A stretch of 64,000 nucleotides of DNA from Tenebrio molitor (Eukaryota; Arthropoda; Insecta; Coleoptera; Tenebrionidae), in the NCBI RefSeq assembly GCF_963966145.1, contig NC_091051.1, positions 4,154,001 through 4,218,000 on the forward strand, in the 5' to 3' direction. Positions 10,520 to 21,780 of the stretch are shown here, piece by piece. A program made the translations under genes and the position numbers. The first letter of the stretch is position 1. Each line of letters begins with the position of its first letter. Below the pieces are notes generated by a model. The model did not search any database. It was given only the letters and a program-made list of their open reading frames with translations, and was not told where the DNA came from.

Positions 10520-11570
10520 ATGGCGTTGCCATCTATTTTGTCCCAAATTTATTCAACGCTTTTACTCCTTGCAATTATATCGCTGACCATTTGGCTCAGT
10601 GTCGCCAAATTTGTTTCATTTTATGGTCAACTGCCTTTGCCCACTGCCATTTTGGATGTCCTTGGTTCCTTCGTACTGTCTGCAATTTGCATTCTAAACT
10701 GTCTTTTTGAACACTTCTTTTATCGTCACAAATTGTCTGCTTTTCGCACTTCTTTAAACAAAACTGCATTTTTTTTAGGTTTGACAAATCGCAACAACAA
10801 ACAAACAATTGTCAAGGTATTAACATATCTTGCAACTTTTGTGGCATATGGTTTTAATATCTACGCCTACATCAACACTCTAGGTTCAAAGTTTTTCAAA
10901 TACAACTTAATGGGAGTGTTTTTAATGTATAGAGCCTTTTTGCTGGTCTTGTCTGTTTATGACGCAGCCAATGCTATTCAAAATAGATTAGTGTTGCTCT
11001 CTCACAAAATAGAAAAATTAGTACAGAATGACGATAAAGCTCTTCAAGCTGTTGATTGCCTAAAATGTTATTTTGTGTTGGCAGAGTCGATAGACAATAT
11101 TAGCCAAATCTACGGTTGGCAAATTCTCGTCACTTATAGAATGATTGTTTTGTTTGTGGTTGAGACGATTTATTATGTCTACCAGTTGCTCAGCATGGGC
11201 GTGAGCGACGTCTTGATCATACTGGGCAACCTGTTCACGACGACGGTTTTAATTGTACATTAGCAATAACCCTAAAACCTTCTTCACACAATATATTAAT
11301 TTCTAGGTGCATGGAATTTTAATTTTCTTCTCTTGTGATGCAACTAACAAGACCACACAATCAGTACTGACGTTGTGTCAAAAACTGGTGACCAAAACCC
11401 GACCCAAAAGTGAGATCAGGCGAGCTTTGGAACTGTTCTGTTGTCATATTGGTCAAGAAAAGCCGCAAATTCGATGCCCTTTGGGATTCCCTGTTGGTCG
11501 TAGATTGTTCTTCAACATCTTGAGAGATGTCATGAATTATCTGATTATTGTCTTTCAATTAGATGTCTGA
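10520..11570 (+). CDS. Gr: Gustatory receptor (332 aa)
   Basis: Exons are 10520-11254 and 11307-11570, with a 52-nt phase-0 intron (GTACAT to TTCTAG). Compared with the receptor at 9080, the loop before the fifth helix is five residues shorter (KLVQNDDKALQAV). Landmarks are LLVLSVYDAANAI, QIYGWQILVTYRM and GILIFFSCDATNK, and the C-terminal NYLIIVFQLDV. The frame is intact throughout. By family it is a taste receptor of unknown ligand. The short intergenic gap to the upstream gene (373 bp) contains the conserved block. Confidence 0.92.
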
Positions 11571-12220
11571 TCTCGTGAAAGTGTAAATTGGGAAGGAAAA
11601 ATGTGTAAATTAAAACGAAACGAAGAAGAACTGAAATTGTTTTTATTAAAACAACATTTTCTTCCAAAATTCAAAACTTGTAACAATTCACACTGTCTAA
11701 CCTAAAATCCATTCAAAAATCAAAAACCACCACCTGTTGCTTTAAGTTGGTGAAATTTAAAAAACCCTAGGTAGATATTTTTTTATACTATGTTGGTAAC
11801 TATAAATTATGACATTTATTTGATTCAAAATAAAATTCAATTGCTTTGAATTCCTTTCATATTGTTTTATTAGCAGCACATTTCATTTATTTATTAATTC
11901 TTATTGTTTTTCCTTAAACATGCCCAGAAAAACAAGACATTTAATAAACACTTAATCTCAAAATTACAATTCTCACCAAATTTTACACTAAACAGCGTTG
12001 CCGATAGTAATTATCGAGGAAAATGCGACGTTGGTGGTTTTTTGATTTTTGAATGGACTTTATAGTCCGTTTTTTTAATAATTAATTGTCAGTGTCAAAA
12101 TACACAGACCAAACTGTAGGTATATTAAAAATCATTGACATTTGGTCCAGTTCTATCTCAATTTCACCCTAGATCATTATTGAGGTTATGTTGCATATGT
12201 TTATGAGTGTGAGACATATT
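11571..12220. other. Intergenic stretch with an inverted-repeat element
   Basis: No gene is seen. The 24-nt TCCATTCAAAAATC...ACCACC at 11708-11731 is repeated in inverted orientation at 12033-12057 with one extra A. This suggests a roughly 350-bp decayed foldback element (11708-12057). The AT-rich interior has no open frame of note. Confidence 0.5.
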
Positions 12221-12482
12221 GGGTGATTCAAAATGATTGTGGCCAAGTATGTACGAAAATTTATGTGGCAACTGTGTGGATGAGGTAAAGTTGTCATTTG
12301 TATGACATTTCATAAGCGTGCATTTGATTTTTTTGATATCATTATACATTGATTTGACAGTTTTCAAAATTGCGCGACTATGAACTGTCAAAGAAATATC
12401 AACTCTACCTTACCCACACAGTTGCCACATAAATTTTCGTACATAGTTGCCATACTTGGCCACAATCATTTTGAATCACCCC
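12221..12482. mobile_element. MITE, about 262 bp, complete copy
   Basis: It begins GGGTGATTCAAAATGATTGT and ends in the reverse complement (ACAATCATTTTGAATCACCC). It belongs to the same family as 8619-8887, with matching interior (GCGTGCATTTGATTTTTT; GACATTTCATAAGC). Short direct ATAT-like flanks are present. Confidence 0.85.
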
Positions 12483-12652
12483 ATATATGGTGAGACACGT
12501 GTTTAATTTAAATTTAAATTGTGAAATGTGACAATCGGTGACAATTTCAAAAGTCAATGTTTCAAACGTGATTTATAAAATTCACTGTTTCGAATTTTCT
12601 GCCAACCTGACAACACTTTGACAATTGATTATAAAAAAAACAGACTTTATTT

Positions 12653-12702
12653 AAGTAAATGTAATAAAATTATCTGATCAATAACTTGTGGCCAATACAC
12701 TA
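12653..12702 (+). promoter_or_regulatory. Conserved Gr upstream block, copy 5
   Basis: AAGTAAATGTAATAAAATTA, CTGATCAAT and ACTTGTGGCCAATACAC, 112 bp before the ATG at 12765. This is the most diverged receptor that still carries the block. Retention of CTGATCAAT and of TTGTG-NN-CAATACA therefore hints at function. Confidence 0.5.
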
Positions 12703-12764
12703 TTAAAAACACCACTCTAGTAATAAAGTGAATGCGAAGACAGTCCCAACGTGAGTTCAAAGTG

Positions 12765-13806
12765 ATGGCGCTGTCTTCTCTTTTGTTACAAATTTATTCT
12801 ACAACTGTCCTTCTTGCAATAACATCGATGAACATCTGGCTCATCATCGGTAGAAACGTCGTCTTCTATAGAAAAATATCGTTTACCAACGCCATTATCG
12901 ACACTCTTGGCGCCATTCTAGTGGCTGCAATATCAATTCTAAACTGTCTTTTCGAACATTTTTTTTATCGCCACAAGGTGTCTCTTCTTCGCACCTCTCT
13001 AAACGAAACTGCAAACTTCCTAGCTTTCGCAAGTCACAACAACAAACCAAAAACAGTCAAGCTTCTAACTTATTCCGTATCTTTTGTCACATTCGCTTGT
13101 CACCTTTACGCCAACTTCTCCGTTTTCGGTTTTGCCTCTTTCAAGTACGACGTAATGATACTTTACCTAATGATTAGAGTTGTATTGCTCGTTTTGTGTG
13201 TTTATGACGCAACCGATGCAATTAGGAAAAGATTAGTGCTGCTCCCTCAGAAAATGGAGAAATCACTGCGATCGAGTGACAGTTTAGTTTTTCAAATCGC
13301 AGAATGCGTTAAATGTTACGACGTCTTGGCCGAGTCCATACAAGTTTTTAGCCAAATCTATGGTTGGCAAATTTTTCTCACCTACAAACTAATCGTCGTG
13401 TACACTGTCGGGACGATTTATTACTGCTCTCAGTTGATTGGTGTGCAGTTGAGTCAAGTTGCAGTAGTACTCAGCAGTACTCTTTGGGCGACACTTTTGA
13501 TTGTAAGTTTGCAGCAAAGCTTGGACATTAGATATTTTTTAGGTATGTGGAATTTTAGTTTTCTTCTCGTGTGGCGAAGCTAACAAGACGGCACAATCGG
13601 TACTGCTGTCGTGTCAAAATCTGGTGCGCTATACTCGACACCAGACCAAGATCAGCCAAGCTTTGGAGCTTTTCTGTGGTCGTATCAACCAAGAAAACAC
13701 ACTAATTCGTTGCCCTTTGGGTCTGCCGATTGATCGCAAAGCTTTCTTCAACATCTTGAGAGATGCTGTCAACTATCTGATCATCGTCTTCCAGTTGGAC
13801 ATTTGA
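12765..13806 (+). CDS. Gr: Gustatory receptor (333 aa)
   Basis: Exons are 12765-13502 and 13543-13806, with a 40-nt phase-0 intron (GTAAGT to TTTTAG). I start at the ATG of MALSSLLLQIYS because it aligns with the paralogs; an in-frame ATG 33 nt upstream is possible. Landmarks are LLVLCVYDATDAI, QIYGWQIFLTYKL, FFSCGEANK (Asp changed to Gly against the paralogs) and C-terminal NYLIIVFQLDI. It is more diverged than the 9080/10520 pair. No lesion is seen. By family it is a gustatory receptor. Confidence 0.9.
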
Positions 13807-14084
13807 TTGTGTGGAAGTGTATCAAATCAGAATTGTCGAGTCAAGTCTTCTGTTCTAGCACCAAAATATTTTCAATTTCTTAATTTACCCACTCGTATAT
13901 TTATCAAGCCTAAGTACACAATTTACAAATTGCTTCTCAGATCTACTCGTCAAGCTCTATTATCAATCAATCGCCTCCACCTACACGTATGTCACTACTA
14001 AAAAAATTACTTCCAGTAGAATCGATATGACCTATATAAATAATTTATCTTGTAATTTTAGAGCATTCGCGTCAACTCTTCGAA

Positions 14085-15160
14085 ATGTTTTTCTGGAAGA
14101 CCTCCAGATCTCTATCGCCTACTCTTCACAAAATTCTCATCCTAGCACAATTACTTGCACTGATTTTGATGTGCACGTGGCACAATTATGGTAAAATACA
14201 TACCTACTACAAACAGATTCCTTTACCTATCCTCATCATCGACATCCTCAGAACGAGTTTGCTGTTGGCGATCTGCCTCCTAAACCCAATCATCACAGGG
14301 TTTCTCTACCACCACCAAAACACTTCTTTTTTTGCCACCTTGCAGAAGACTGACCCCGTTCTGGGTACTCCATACAAGAAGAAGAAGCAGAAATGGGTCA
14401 AAACGTTAACTTACGTCATGATAATTGTCACATTTGGATGTGATGCAAGTATCAAGACCCGGGTTTTCGGTTTTTCCCAACACAAATACAATCTAGTGCA
14501 TTTGTTCTACACCTATATCAGCTTCACCATCACTTTGCGCTTTTACGATTTAGCCAACGCGATCACCAACAGATTTCTTCTACTGCACCAAAAAATCAAC
14601 ACTCTTGTAGATGTACACAACGATGCACTTATGGTCGTCCAAGCTGGAAATCTTCTGAAATGTTACTACACACTCTGCAAGACCATGGACACGGTTAGCC
14701 AACTGTACGGTTGGCAAATCCTCTTGATTGAAAAAATGATCGTCTTGCACTTGGTCTACACCATGTACTACATTTACTTGCTGTTCCACACGATGACCAT
14801 ATGGCTTTTTGTCATCGTCAACATCTTGTGGGCCGCAGGATGCTTTGTACTTTGCGCAACATCTCCAAACACTCTTGGTACAAGATTCTTTTGCAGCTTC
14901 ATGGCTACTTGATCGTGTTTTCGTGCGACGACACCAACAAGAGCGCCCAGGCGGTGCTTCTGCTCTCTCAGAATTTGGCTGCAAGGACGAAGCCAGACAG
15001 CCAGGTCAGAAAAATTTTGGAAGAATTCTGCAGACAGATTGGTCAAGGCAAACCGGAGATTTGCTGTCCCTTGGGACTCCCAATCGATCGCAAATTGTTC
15101 TGCAATATCGTCGGCAATGTTTTCAACTCTTTGATTATTGTGTTTCAATTTGATCAATAA
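14085..15160 (+). CDS. Gr: Gustatory receptor (341 aa)
   Basis: Exons are 14085-14846 and 14897-15160, with a 50-nt phase-0 intron from GTACTT to TTGCAG. The N-terminus is unlike the MALPS group (MFFWKTSRSLSPTL). Landmarks are RFYDLANAITNRF, QLYGWQILLIEKM, YLIVFSCDDTNK and the C-terminal SLIIVFQFDQ. It forms a second subgroup with the gene at 15337 (both have DLAN and EKM). The conserved upstream block of the MALPS group is absent. A repressed or different expression domain cannot be judged from sequence. Confidence 0.9.
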
Positions 15161-15336
15161 ATACTTCTCCAAAAATGTTTACAATGTATTGGTCACCACA
15201 GAATTAAGAAAGAAGCAAAGTGATGACCTTATTTTGTTAAATCGATGCCACCCACTTACATATCGATCCCACCCACTTACATAAATTATGGTTCTGTTGA
15301 CTTATCAACAGTTTAGTACCAGTTTTTGGTATCTTC

Positions 15337-16407
15337 ATGGCTCTTCCACCTCTCTGCCACCAAATCTGCGTCCTAATCTGGTTGTTTGCTTTGGTGCTGA
15401 TGTACATTTGGCAGGTTTTGGGCAAAATTCGTTTCATCTACAAGGTCATACCTTTACCCAACGCCATCATCGACGTCATAGCTTCGGCTTTGGTGATGTC
15501 AATTTGTCTCGTAAACTCTCTCTCCAAGTACCTTTTGCACCGCCACCACGACACTTTCCTTCTCCCTGCATTGCGCGAAACTGACATTCTTTTGGACACT
15601 CCAGACGCAAACAATATTCGCAAACTGATCAAGACTTTGACTTATCTAGTGACGCTTCTCAGTTTCGGCTGCGACTACTACTCCAAAACCATTTATTTCA
15701 CTTTTGACCAACAGAAGTACAACTTGGTGAATTTGTTCCTCATGTTTTATAACCTCCTGATCGTTCTACGAGTCTACGACTTAGCCAACACGATCGCCGA
15801 CAGATTTGTTCTGCTTTGCAACAAAATCAACAATCTCGTACGCATTTCTAACTCCGAGAGTGAAATCCTAGTAGAAGCTGACGCTACAAATTGTCTCAAA
15901 TGTTACTACGTCTTGTTCGAGGCGATGGAGACAGTTGGTCGCGTTTACGGTTGGCAAATCTTAATCATGGAGAAGATGATAACCTTTTACGTGGTGTACA
16001 CCACTTACTACTGCTACTTATTGTTGTCCGGCTTGGCAATAATTTTTCACCCCATGTGCGTACTTAATAACGTCTTATGGACCACAGTGTTTTTGGTAAG
16101 TTGTGAACCCTACCCAGCACCCACGAACCCGTCTATTTTGTAGATTTATGGTGTCTTAATTCTGTTCTCTTGTGATGAGGCGAACAAGAAGGCCCAATCA
16201 GTCCTTCTTCTCTCTCGCAATCTCATCAGAAGAACGAAACCTAAGACGCAAATCAGGCGAGTCTTGCAACAGTTTTCCAGTCAGATGAGTCAAGTAAAGC
16301 CACAGTTTTGTTGTCCCTTGGGGTTTCCAATATGTCGCAAGTCGTTTTTTAACATCATCGGGCGTGTCGTTGATTATCTCATCATCGTTTTTCAGTTGGA
16401 CACTTAA
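15337..16407 (+). CDS. Gr: Gustatory receptor (340 aa)
   Basis: Exons are 15337-16095 and 16144-16407, with a 48-nt phase-0 intron (GTAAGT to TTGTAG). The start is the ATG of MALPPLCHQICV. Landmarks are VLRVYDLANTIADR, RVYGWQILIMEKM, GVLILFSCDEANKK and the C-terminal DYLIIVFQLDT. It lies 176 bp after the stop of its sister gene at 14085. The second exon is exactly 264 nt, as in the six other 264-nt receptor exons here. The frame is intact. Confidence 0.9.
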
Positions 16408-18189
16408 TTTTTTGCTCGTGTAAGAAACGAGAAAACATGTGAGATAGGCAACTCTTAATACACCGTGTAAAATGTGTTGCATAAGCATAAGTTTTAAAAT
16501 TAAAAGACTTGTATAATAACAGGTTTTTTTGATTGAATCATTCTGAAGTGAAAGTATTACAGTTTAAGAGTGTAAACTTGATGTCAAAGTAAACTTTTAC
16601 CTCCTTGAAAGGAGGCGTAAATCCAAGAGGATAAGATGAAGGGAATGAAACAAAATTGAGATTAGAGAAGAAATAGGGCAAAGAAGAAGCAAAGCATGCG
16701 GAAGGAGGGTGAAAGAAGTGGAAAGCAGCGAAGGAAAGAAAGAAAGGAGTGAAAAATAAAATAGAATGCTGAATAAATGAAAATTTTATTTGTCGTGATA
16801 AGCGATTAAGAGTCATTTGGCAGGCGAATGGCCTTAATTAAAATGTTTACTGGTTTTTGTAGTTGCGCCAATTAAGGAGAACTAAAACAAATAATTTTTA
16901 CAAATCGACTAATACTTTGATAAAATTTGCTAACTGTTCAATAAACAATTAGTAAACAGGAATCGAGTCTAAACAAACAAGTGATTAACTGATTAATTAG
17001 ATGCAGTAACGAAAATCAATATCAATTTATAGATTGCTTATTTCGTTGAACGTAAACACATAAAATATTCCAGGTCATTGTCCATTAACGAAATGAATTC
17101 CAGACAAATTTTCCGACGTTTTCATCGGGAACAATTTTCCAACATGTGCGAACACTTTTACGTTTTGCGAATCTGTTTGTAAATAAGCGAGATAAGTCAT
17201 CCAAAATTTTGATTTATGAAGTTGTTGTTCGCCTGATAGCAACCCTATCTGTGGTACCCTTCAAACGATTACTAATCAGTTACGTCAATTGTGTATTTCT
17301 TGGAATTTCGGTATTCCGAAAAAATTGCTTTAATCACCTGTTTTACTTGGCATTGTGGTCCATCGCCGTTAAGTAATGTTGCCTCGAGGTTGATAACTCT
17401 TCATATTTCCGAATCGAGGTTTTTTATTGACGTTATCGACGAAAACAACTTTATTGCAGTTTTAACACATTTCATATCGTTCACTCCCGCCAGTTCAAAA
17501 CAGTGCGTTCAAATGGTTAAATATAATTCGGCAGTATCGTATTTCGGTACGAATTCCAAATGTCGTCGTCCACATTTAGGATTTATCTAATTCGATAAAG
17601 ACGGAACTCGACACTCTGAAGACGCTGTCCCGCGCGTTTCATACGAATTTTTTGCAAGTGGGAAGAAAAAAGTTGGTGTCATTACCGGGTACAAATGTTC
17701 TGATGATAATCTCCATCCTATTTAAAGCAACCTACAAATATCTGTGAACAATGTGAACAATCTCTGCCTAAAATTACTCTACTTCTATGCACTATGAAAT
17801 AAATGTCCAAATTTTTTTTCAACTCTTTTTGATATTACATACCTATTGGTAATATAAATCTGCGTCATTTGGGGGACTCGAATTGTGAAATCATCATAAT
17901 TCCTCAAGAAGAATAAATGTAAAGCAAATTTCTAACGTCAGTGACGAAAAAGAGTGAGGTTAGGATTTTGGAAATTTGAATTAAACCAGAATGAAATAAA
18001 AAATGAGCACATAATTGTTGTAAAATGTATCAGAATGGTGGAGGCGCCGGGAAAACGAAAATCCAACAAATAAAATCAAAATGATTTGATTATTTTAATT
18101 TGACAATTTATTTGTTGTTGGCAAACAACATGGCGGTCAATTTAATTCCGTGACGCTCACCAGATTGTCCAGTCGCTCGTTTCTTCACA
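16408..18189. other. Intergenic, no gene seen
   Basis: A purine-rich segment lies at about 16620-16760. The rest is AT-rich. Two overlapping short open frames at 17146-17590 have no recognisable family motif and no splice support, so I do not call them. Confidence 0.5.
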
Positions 18190-19330
18190 ATGCAGCTGCA
18201 CAGATTTTTCGAAATCTTTATACTGAGTGTTCACAAAGTTCTCGCAATATCCCCTGCTGTAACATCCCCCAATTCTAACCCCTCACATTTGCAAAAACTC
18301 TACGCAACGTCCGCAATGGTCGGTACCGTTATTTTGACGACTTGGCAAATCTACGGCAAAATGTCTCCCACGTACCCTTTCTTCAAGGTAACTGTCAGCA
18401 CTTTGGACGTTTTGGGTACCCTTTTGATGGCCATTTTCGACATTATCGACACTCTCAACCGGACCTTGCTCAACCAGAGCCACATCCGCACATTTTACAA
18501 AAATTTGTCAAAAATTGACAAGTTTCTAGGGCTGCCACCCACTCGAAACTACTTCATGAGTGGTGTCTACAGTTACAAATTAACTGTCATCGCGATGCAC
18601 GTCGTTATCTTTGCCACCTTCTCTTACGATGTCTACTCGACTAGTTTTTTCTACAGTTGGCACCATTACAAGTACAACGTCTTCACCTTCGTCCTCAAGT
18701 ACAAGATTACTTGGTTCGTGGTGCACCTGTACATGGCTGCGTGTACAATCAGGCGACGTTTCGACCTCCTCAATCGGACGTTTGTTGCCGCCGTCAGGAC
18801 TACCAACGGTGGGACTCTAGCTGTCAAGTGTATGAAATGTCACGATTTGTTATGCGACCTCGTCGCTTCCATAAACAAAGTCTACGGCTTCCAAATTATG
18901 ATAATGGACAAGATTGTCGCGTTGAGCGTCGTCGAGTCGAGCTATTTGTGCTTGTTGTTTGTCATTGAGGCGCGTACAAAGTTTAGTGTTGTCGCGTTGG
19001 CGACCAACTTGATCTGGAGCGCAGATTTCATGGTGAGTACTGAAGAAATTGTGTTGTTTTTTGATGTTGTTTTAGATTTGTGCCGCTTTGGTGTGCTTCT
19101 CGTGCGGCGCCGCCAAAAAACAGGCCCAGTTGATCGTACCAATCTGTCAAAATCTGCACGGGGGAAGTCCAGACAAAGACGAGATTTTGACGCAGTTCTC
19201 GAGACAAGTGGCGATGACGAGGCCTGAGTTCAGGTGTTTGGGATCATTTCCGACAGACTATGGCTCCTTTTTCAAAATTTTGACGAGCATTTTCAATTAT
19301 ATTGTCATTGTGTTGCAGTTTGATAGCTGA
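18190..19330 (+). CDS. Gr: Gustatory receptor, divergent (365 aa)
   Basis: Exons are 18190-19032 and 19076-19330, with a 43-nt phase-0 intron (GTGAGT to TTTTAG). Reading through the donor would give a false 345-aa frame; splicing restores the family C-terminus. The N-terminus is about 25-30 residues longer than in the other receptors (MQLHRFFEIFILSVHK). Landmarks are KVYGFQIMIMDKI (Trp of the YGWQI motif replaced by Phe), ALVCFSCGAAKK and NYIVIVLQFDS. The second exon is 255 nt, three codons shorter than in the other genes. It is the most diverged and the last member of the array. No lesion is seen. Confidence 0.9.
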
Positions 19331-19790
19331 GTGACCTTGAGGGTTGTTGGGAAGTCGTCTGATTTGGATATTTTCGAAAAGCAAGATATCATCGAGAGTC
19401 ATTACTTTATAAAAACGTGTGCGAGATGACCTATATATGATAATGGATGTGTTTTTCTAGCGAAACGTTATGCGATTCTGATCATAAGCTCCACATTGTG
19501 ATAACAACGTTATTTGTGTTGTTAAATCTATTTTTAAACATTGAATTTTTAGTTGACATTATGCAAATAAATATTAGATAAGAGTTTTGTCTAAGCAGAA
19601 TTTCCTAATGTGGCGTGCTTGCACTGGGCTAAATAAATAACTTCACTCTAAATCAGCGGCTTTTTCTTCTTTACCTTAAGTTAAACCTGGAGAATGAAGA
19701 ATAATCTCAAATGTTTTGCAAAAGTTCCAAGATTTCACATTTTCCACCTTCTTTTCAAATTCCGATGTTATTAACTCTGTATAAGAGTTG
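19331..19790. other. Gr 3' flank, no gene seen
   Basis: AT-rich sequence with ATAAATA-type signals (near 19567 and 19632) that could end the receptor transcript. It leads directly into the tandem repeat. Confidence 0.4.
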
Positions 19791-19799
19791 GAAGAAAGA

Positions 19800-21240
19800 A
19801 AATTTCAAACATATAAATACAACGGGAAAAATTGTTAAGGAAATTTTGAAAAATGAAGAGGGGTGAAGGGCATTCTCGAGTTTAATAAATGAAATTGGAA
19901 GTTTCAAAGAACAAAAAACAAAGATCAAAGATATCCCCACAGATATTTTGTGTATTATTTGAAACATGAGAAAGAGAAAGATTTCTTCTTTTTGAGAGAA
20001 CAAAGTGAGCAAGTTACCATTTTATAAAACGATAGATAAATATTTGATAATGGTAAATCTCAAGAACAGAGAACAGTTACCAAATTTGAAAACTGAGAAA
20101 GATGTGAGAAAAAGATTGTTTTTTAAGTGAGTAAAAGGGAAATGAAGAGCTTTGTGGCAAACATTAAAAAATGAGAAAGAAAAATAATGTGCTCAAAATA
20201 TCAAAGACGTCTTCGCAACACAACAACAAAAAATATCTGGCAGAGAAAATTTTTAAGAAACTACAAAGAAATACAAAGATCAAATATATCCCCATAGATA
20301 TTTTGTGTATTATTTGAAAAATGAGAAAGAGAAAGATTTCGTCTTTTTGAGAGAACAAAGTGAGCAAGTTAACAATAGACAAATATTTGGTACTTAACGG
20401 TAAATCTCAAGGACAGAGAACAGTTACCAAATTTGAAAACTGAGAAAGAGGTGAGAAAAAGATTGTTTTTTAAGTGAGTAAAAGAAAAATGAAGAGCTTT
20501 GTGGCAAACGTTAAAAAATGAGAAAGAAAAATATTGTGCACAAAATATCAAAGACGTTTTCGCAACACAACAACAAAAAATATCTGGCAGAGAAAATTAA
20601 AAAAAAACTGCAAAGAAATACAAAGATCAATGATATCCCCATAGGTCAGGTCAGGTCAGGTTTTATGTATTATTTGAAAAATGAGAATGAGAAAGGTTTC
20701 TTCTTTTTGAGAGAACAAAGTGAGTAAGTTAACGATAGACAAATATTTGGTAATGGTAAATCTCAAGGCCAGAGAACAGTTATCAAATTTGAAAACTGAG
20801 AAAGAGGTGAGAAAAAGATTGTTTTTTAAGTAAGTAAAATTGAAATGAAGAGCTTTGTGGCAAACGTTAAAAAATGAGAAAGAAAAATCATGTGCACAAA
20901 ATATCAAAGACGTCTTCGCAACACTACAACAAAAAATATCTGGGAGAGAAAATTTTTAAGAAACTGCAAAGAAATACCTACAAAGATCAAAGATATCCCC
21001 ATAGATATTTTGTGTATTATTTTAAAAATGAGAAAGAGAAAGATTTCTTCTTTTTGAGAGAATAAAGTGAGCAAGTTAAAGATAGACAAATATTTGGTAA
21101 TGGTAAATCTCAAGGACAGAGAACAGTTACCAAATTTGAAAACTGAGAAAGAGGTGAGAAAAAGATTGTCTTTTAAGTGAGTAAAAGCGAAATGAAGAGC
21201 GTTGTGGCAAACGTTAAAAAATGAGGGAAGGGTGAGAAAA
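19800..21240. repeat. Tandem repeat array, unit about 347 bp (three full units plus decayed flanks)
   Basis: The junction CGTTAAAAAATGAGAAAGAA recurs near 20165, 20512 and 20868 and, decayed, near 21215. This gives steps of 347, about 356 and 347 bp. Shared internal marks are GACGTCTTCGCAACAC, AAAAAATATCTGG, GATATCCCCATAG, TTTTTGAGAGAACAAAGTG and GGACAGAGAACAGTTACC. A degenerate copy precedes from about 19800. The second full unit has a GGTCA triplication near 20645. The sequence is purine-rich and non-coding; short frames in it repeat with the unit. It looks like a local satellite. Confidence 0.88.
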
Positions 21241-21780
21241 AATATTAAAGATGTGCAATGATGTGGGGGTCCAAAAGAAATTTGAATATCTTAGCTACTA
21301 GATACTTGCATCTCGAATTAAAAATTTGACAGTGAGAAAAAAAAAACAATGTCCACAAAATATCAAAAAATATTTATCTAGAGAAAATTTTCAAGAAACT
21401 ACAAAGAAATTTCGAATTTTCAAAAATGAGATGGAGATGAGAAAGAAAATGGCAGCAAACTTTAAAAACTGAGACAAAATTGAGAAAGTATGTTTTTTTG
21501 GAGTTTAGTACTCGAAGTAGGAAATTTGGAAGATCAAGATCAAGAAGAATGATTATTTCAGAAAGTACATTGTAAATTGAGGTAAATTGAGAAAAGGATG
21601 AGAAAGAAAAGTAATTTATAGTTTTATAAAAATACATGAATGAAAGATGTCTTCACAAAACAACAAAAGAAGAACAACAAGAAACAAGTGAGATAATATT
21701 AGAAATGAGAAAGAGATCAGGAAAAAGTGATTTGTTATTTGAAATTTAATAATAAAAGAGTAAGAAAAGTAGGTAAAGCA
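21241..21780. repeat. Diverged purine-rich relatives of the 347-bp repeat
   Basis: Recurrent GAGAAAG, AAAATATCAAA, TTTTCAAGAAACTACAAAG and ATGTCTTC(A/G)CAAA motifs continue after the array but no fixed period remains. No gene is seen. Confidence 0.5.

Noticed and set aside
14801..15160. Separate 119-aa gene starting at 14801
   Set aside because: It is exon 2 of the receptor at 14085 read together with its intron; the 50-nt intron joins it in phase.
17146..17590. Two overlapping open frames between Gr genes
   Set aside because: No receptor landmarks, no splice logic and unusual composition. Likely chance frames.
19033..19227. Read-through C-terminus of the receptor at 18190
   Set aside because: The extension has no receptor motif. 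Using donor GTGAGT at 19033 restores the conserved NYIVIVLQFDS end.
20645..20661. Telomere-like or CRISPR-like repeat (GGTCA triplet)
   Set aside because: Only three short copies are present. It is a simple microsatellite expansion within the satellite unit.
20518..21065. Small lysine-rich proteins in the 347-bp array
   Set aside because: The frames repeat with the satellite unit, are purine-biased and have no family features.
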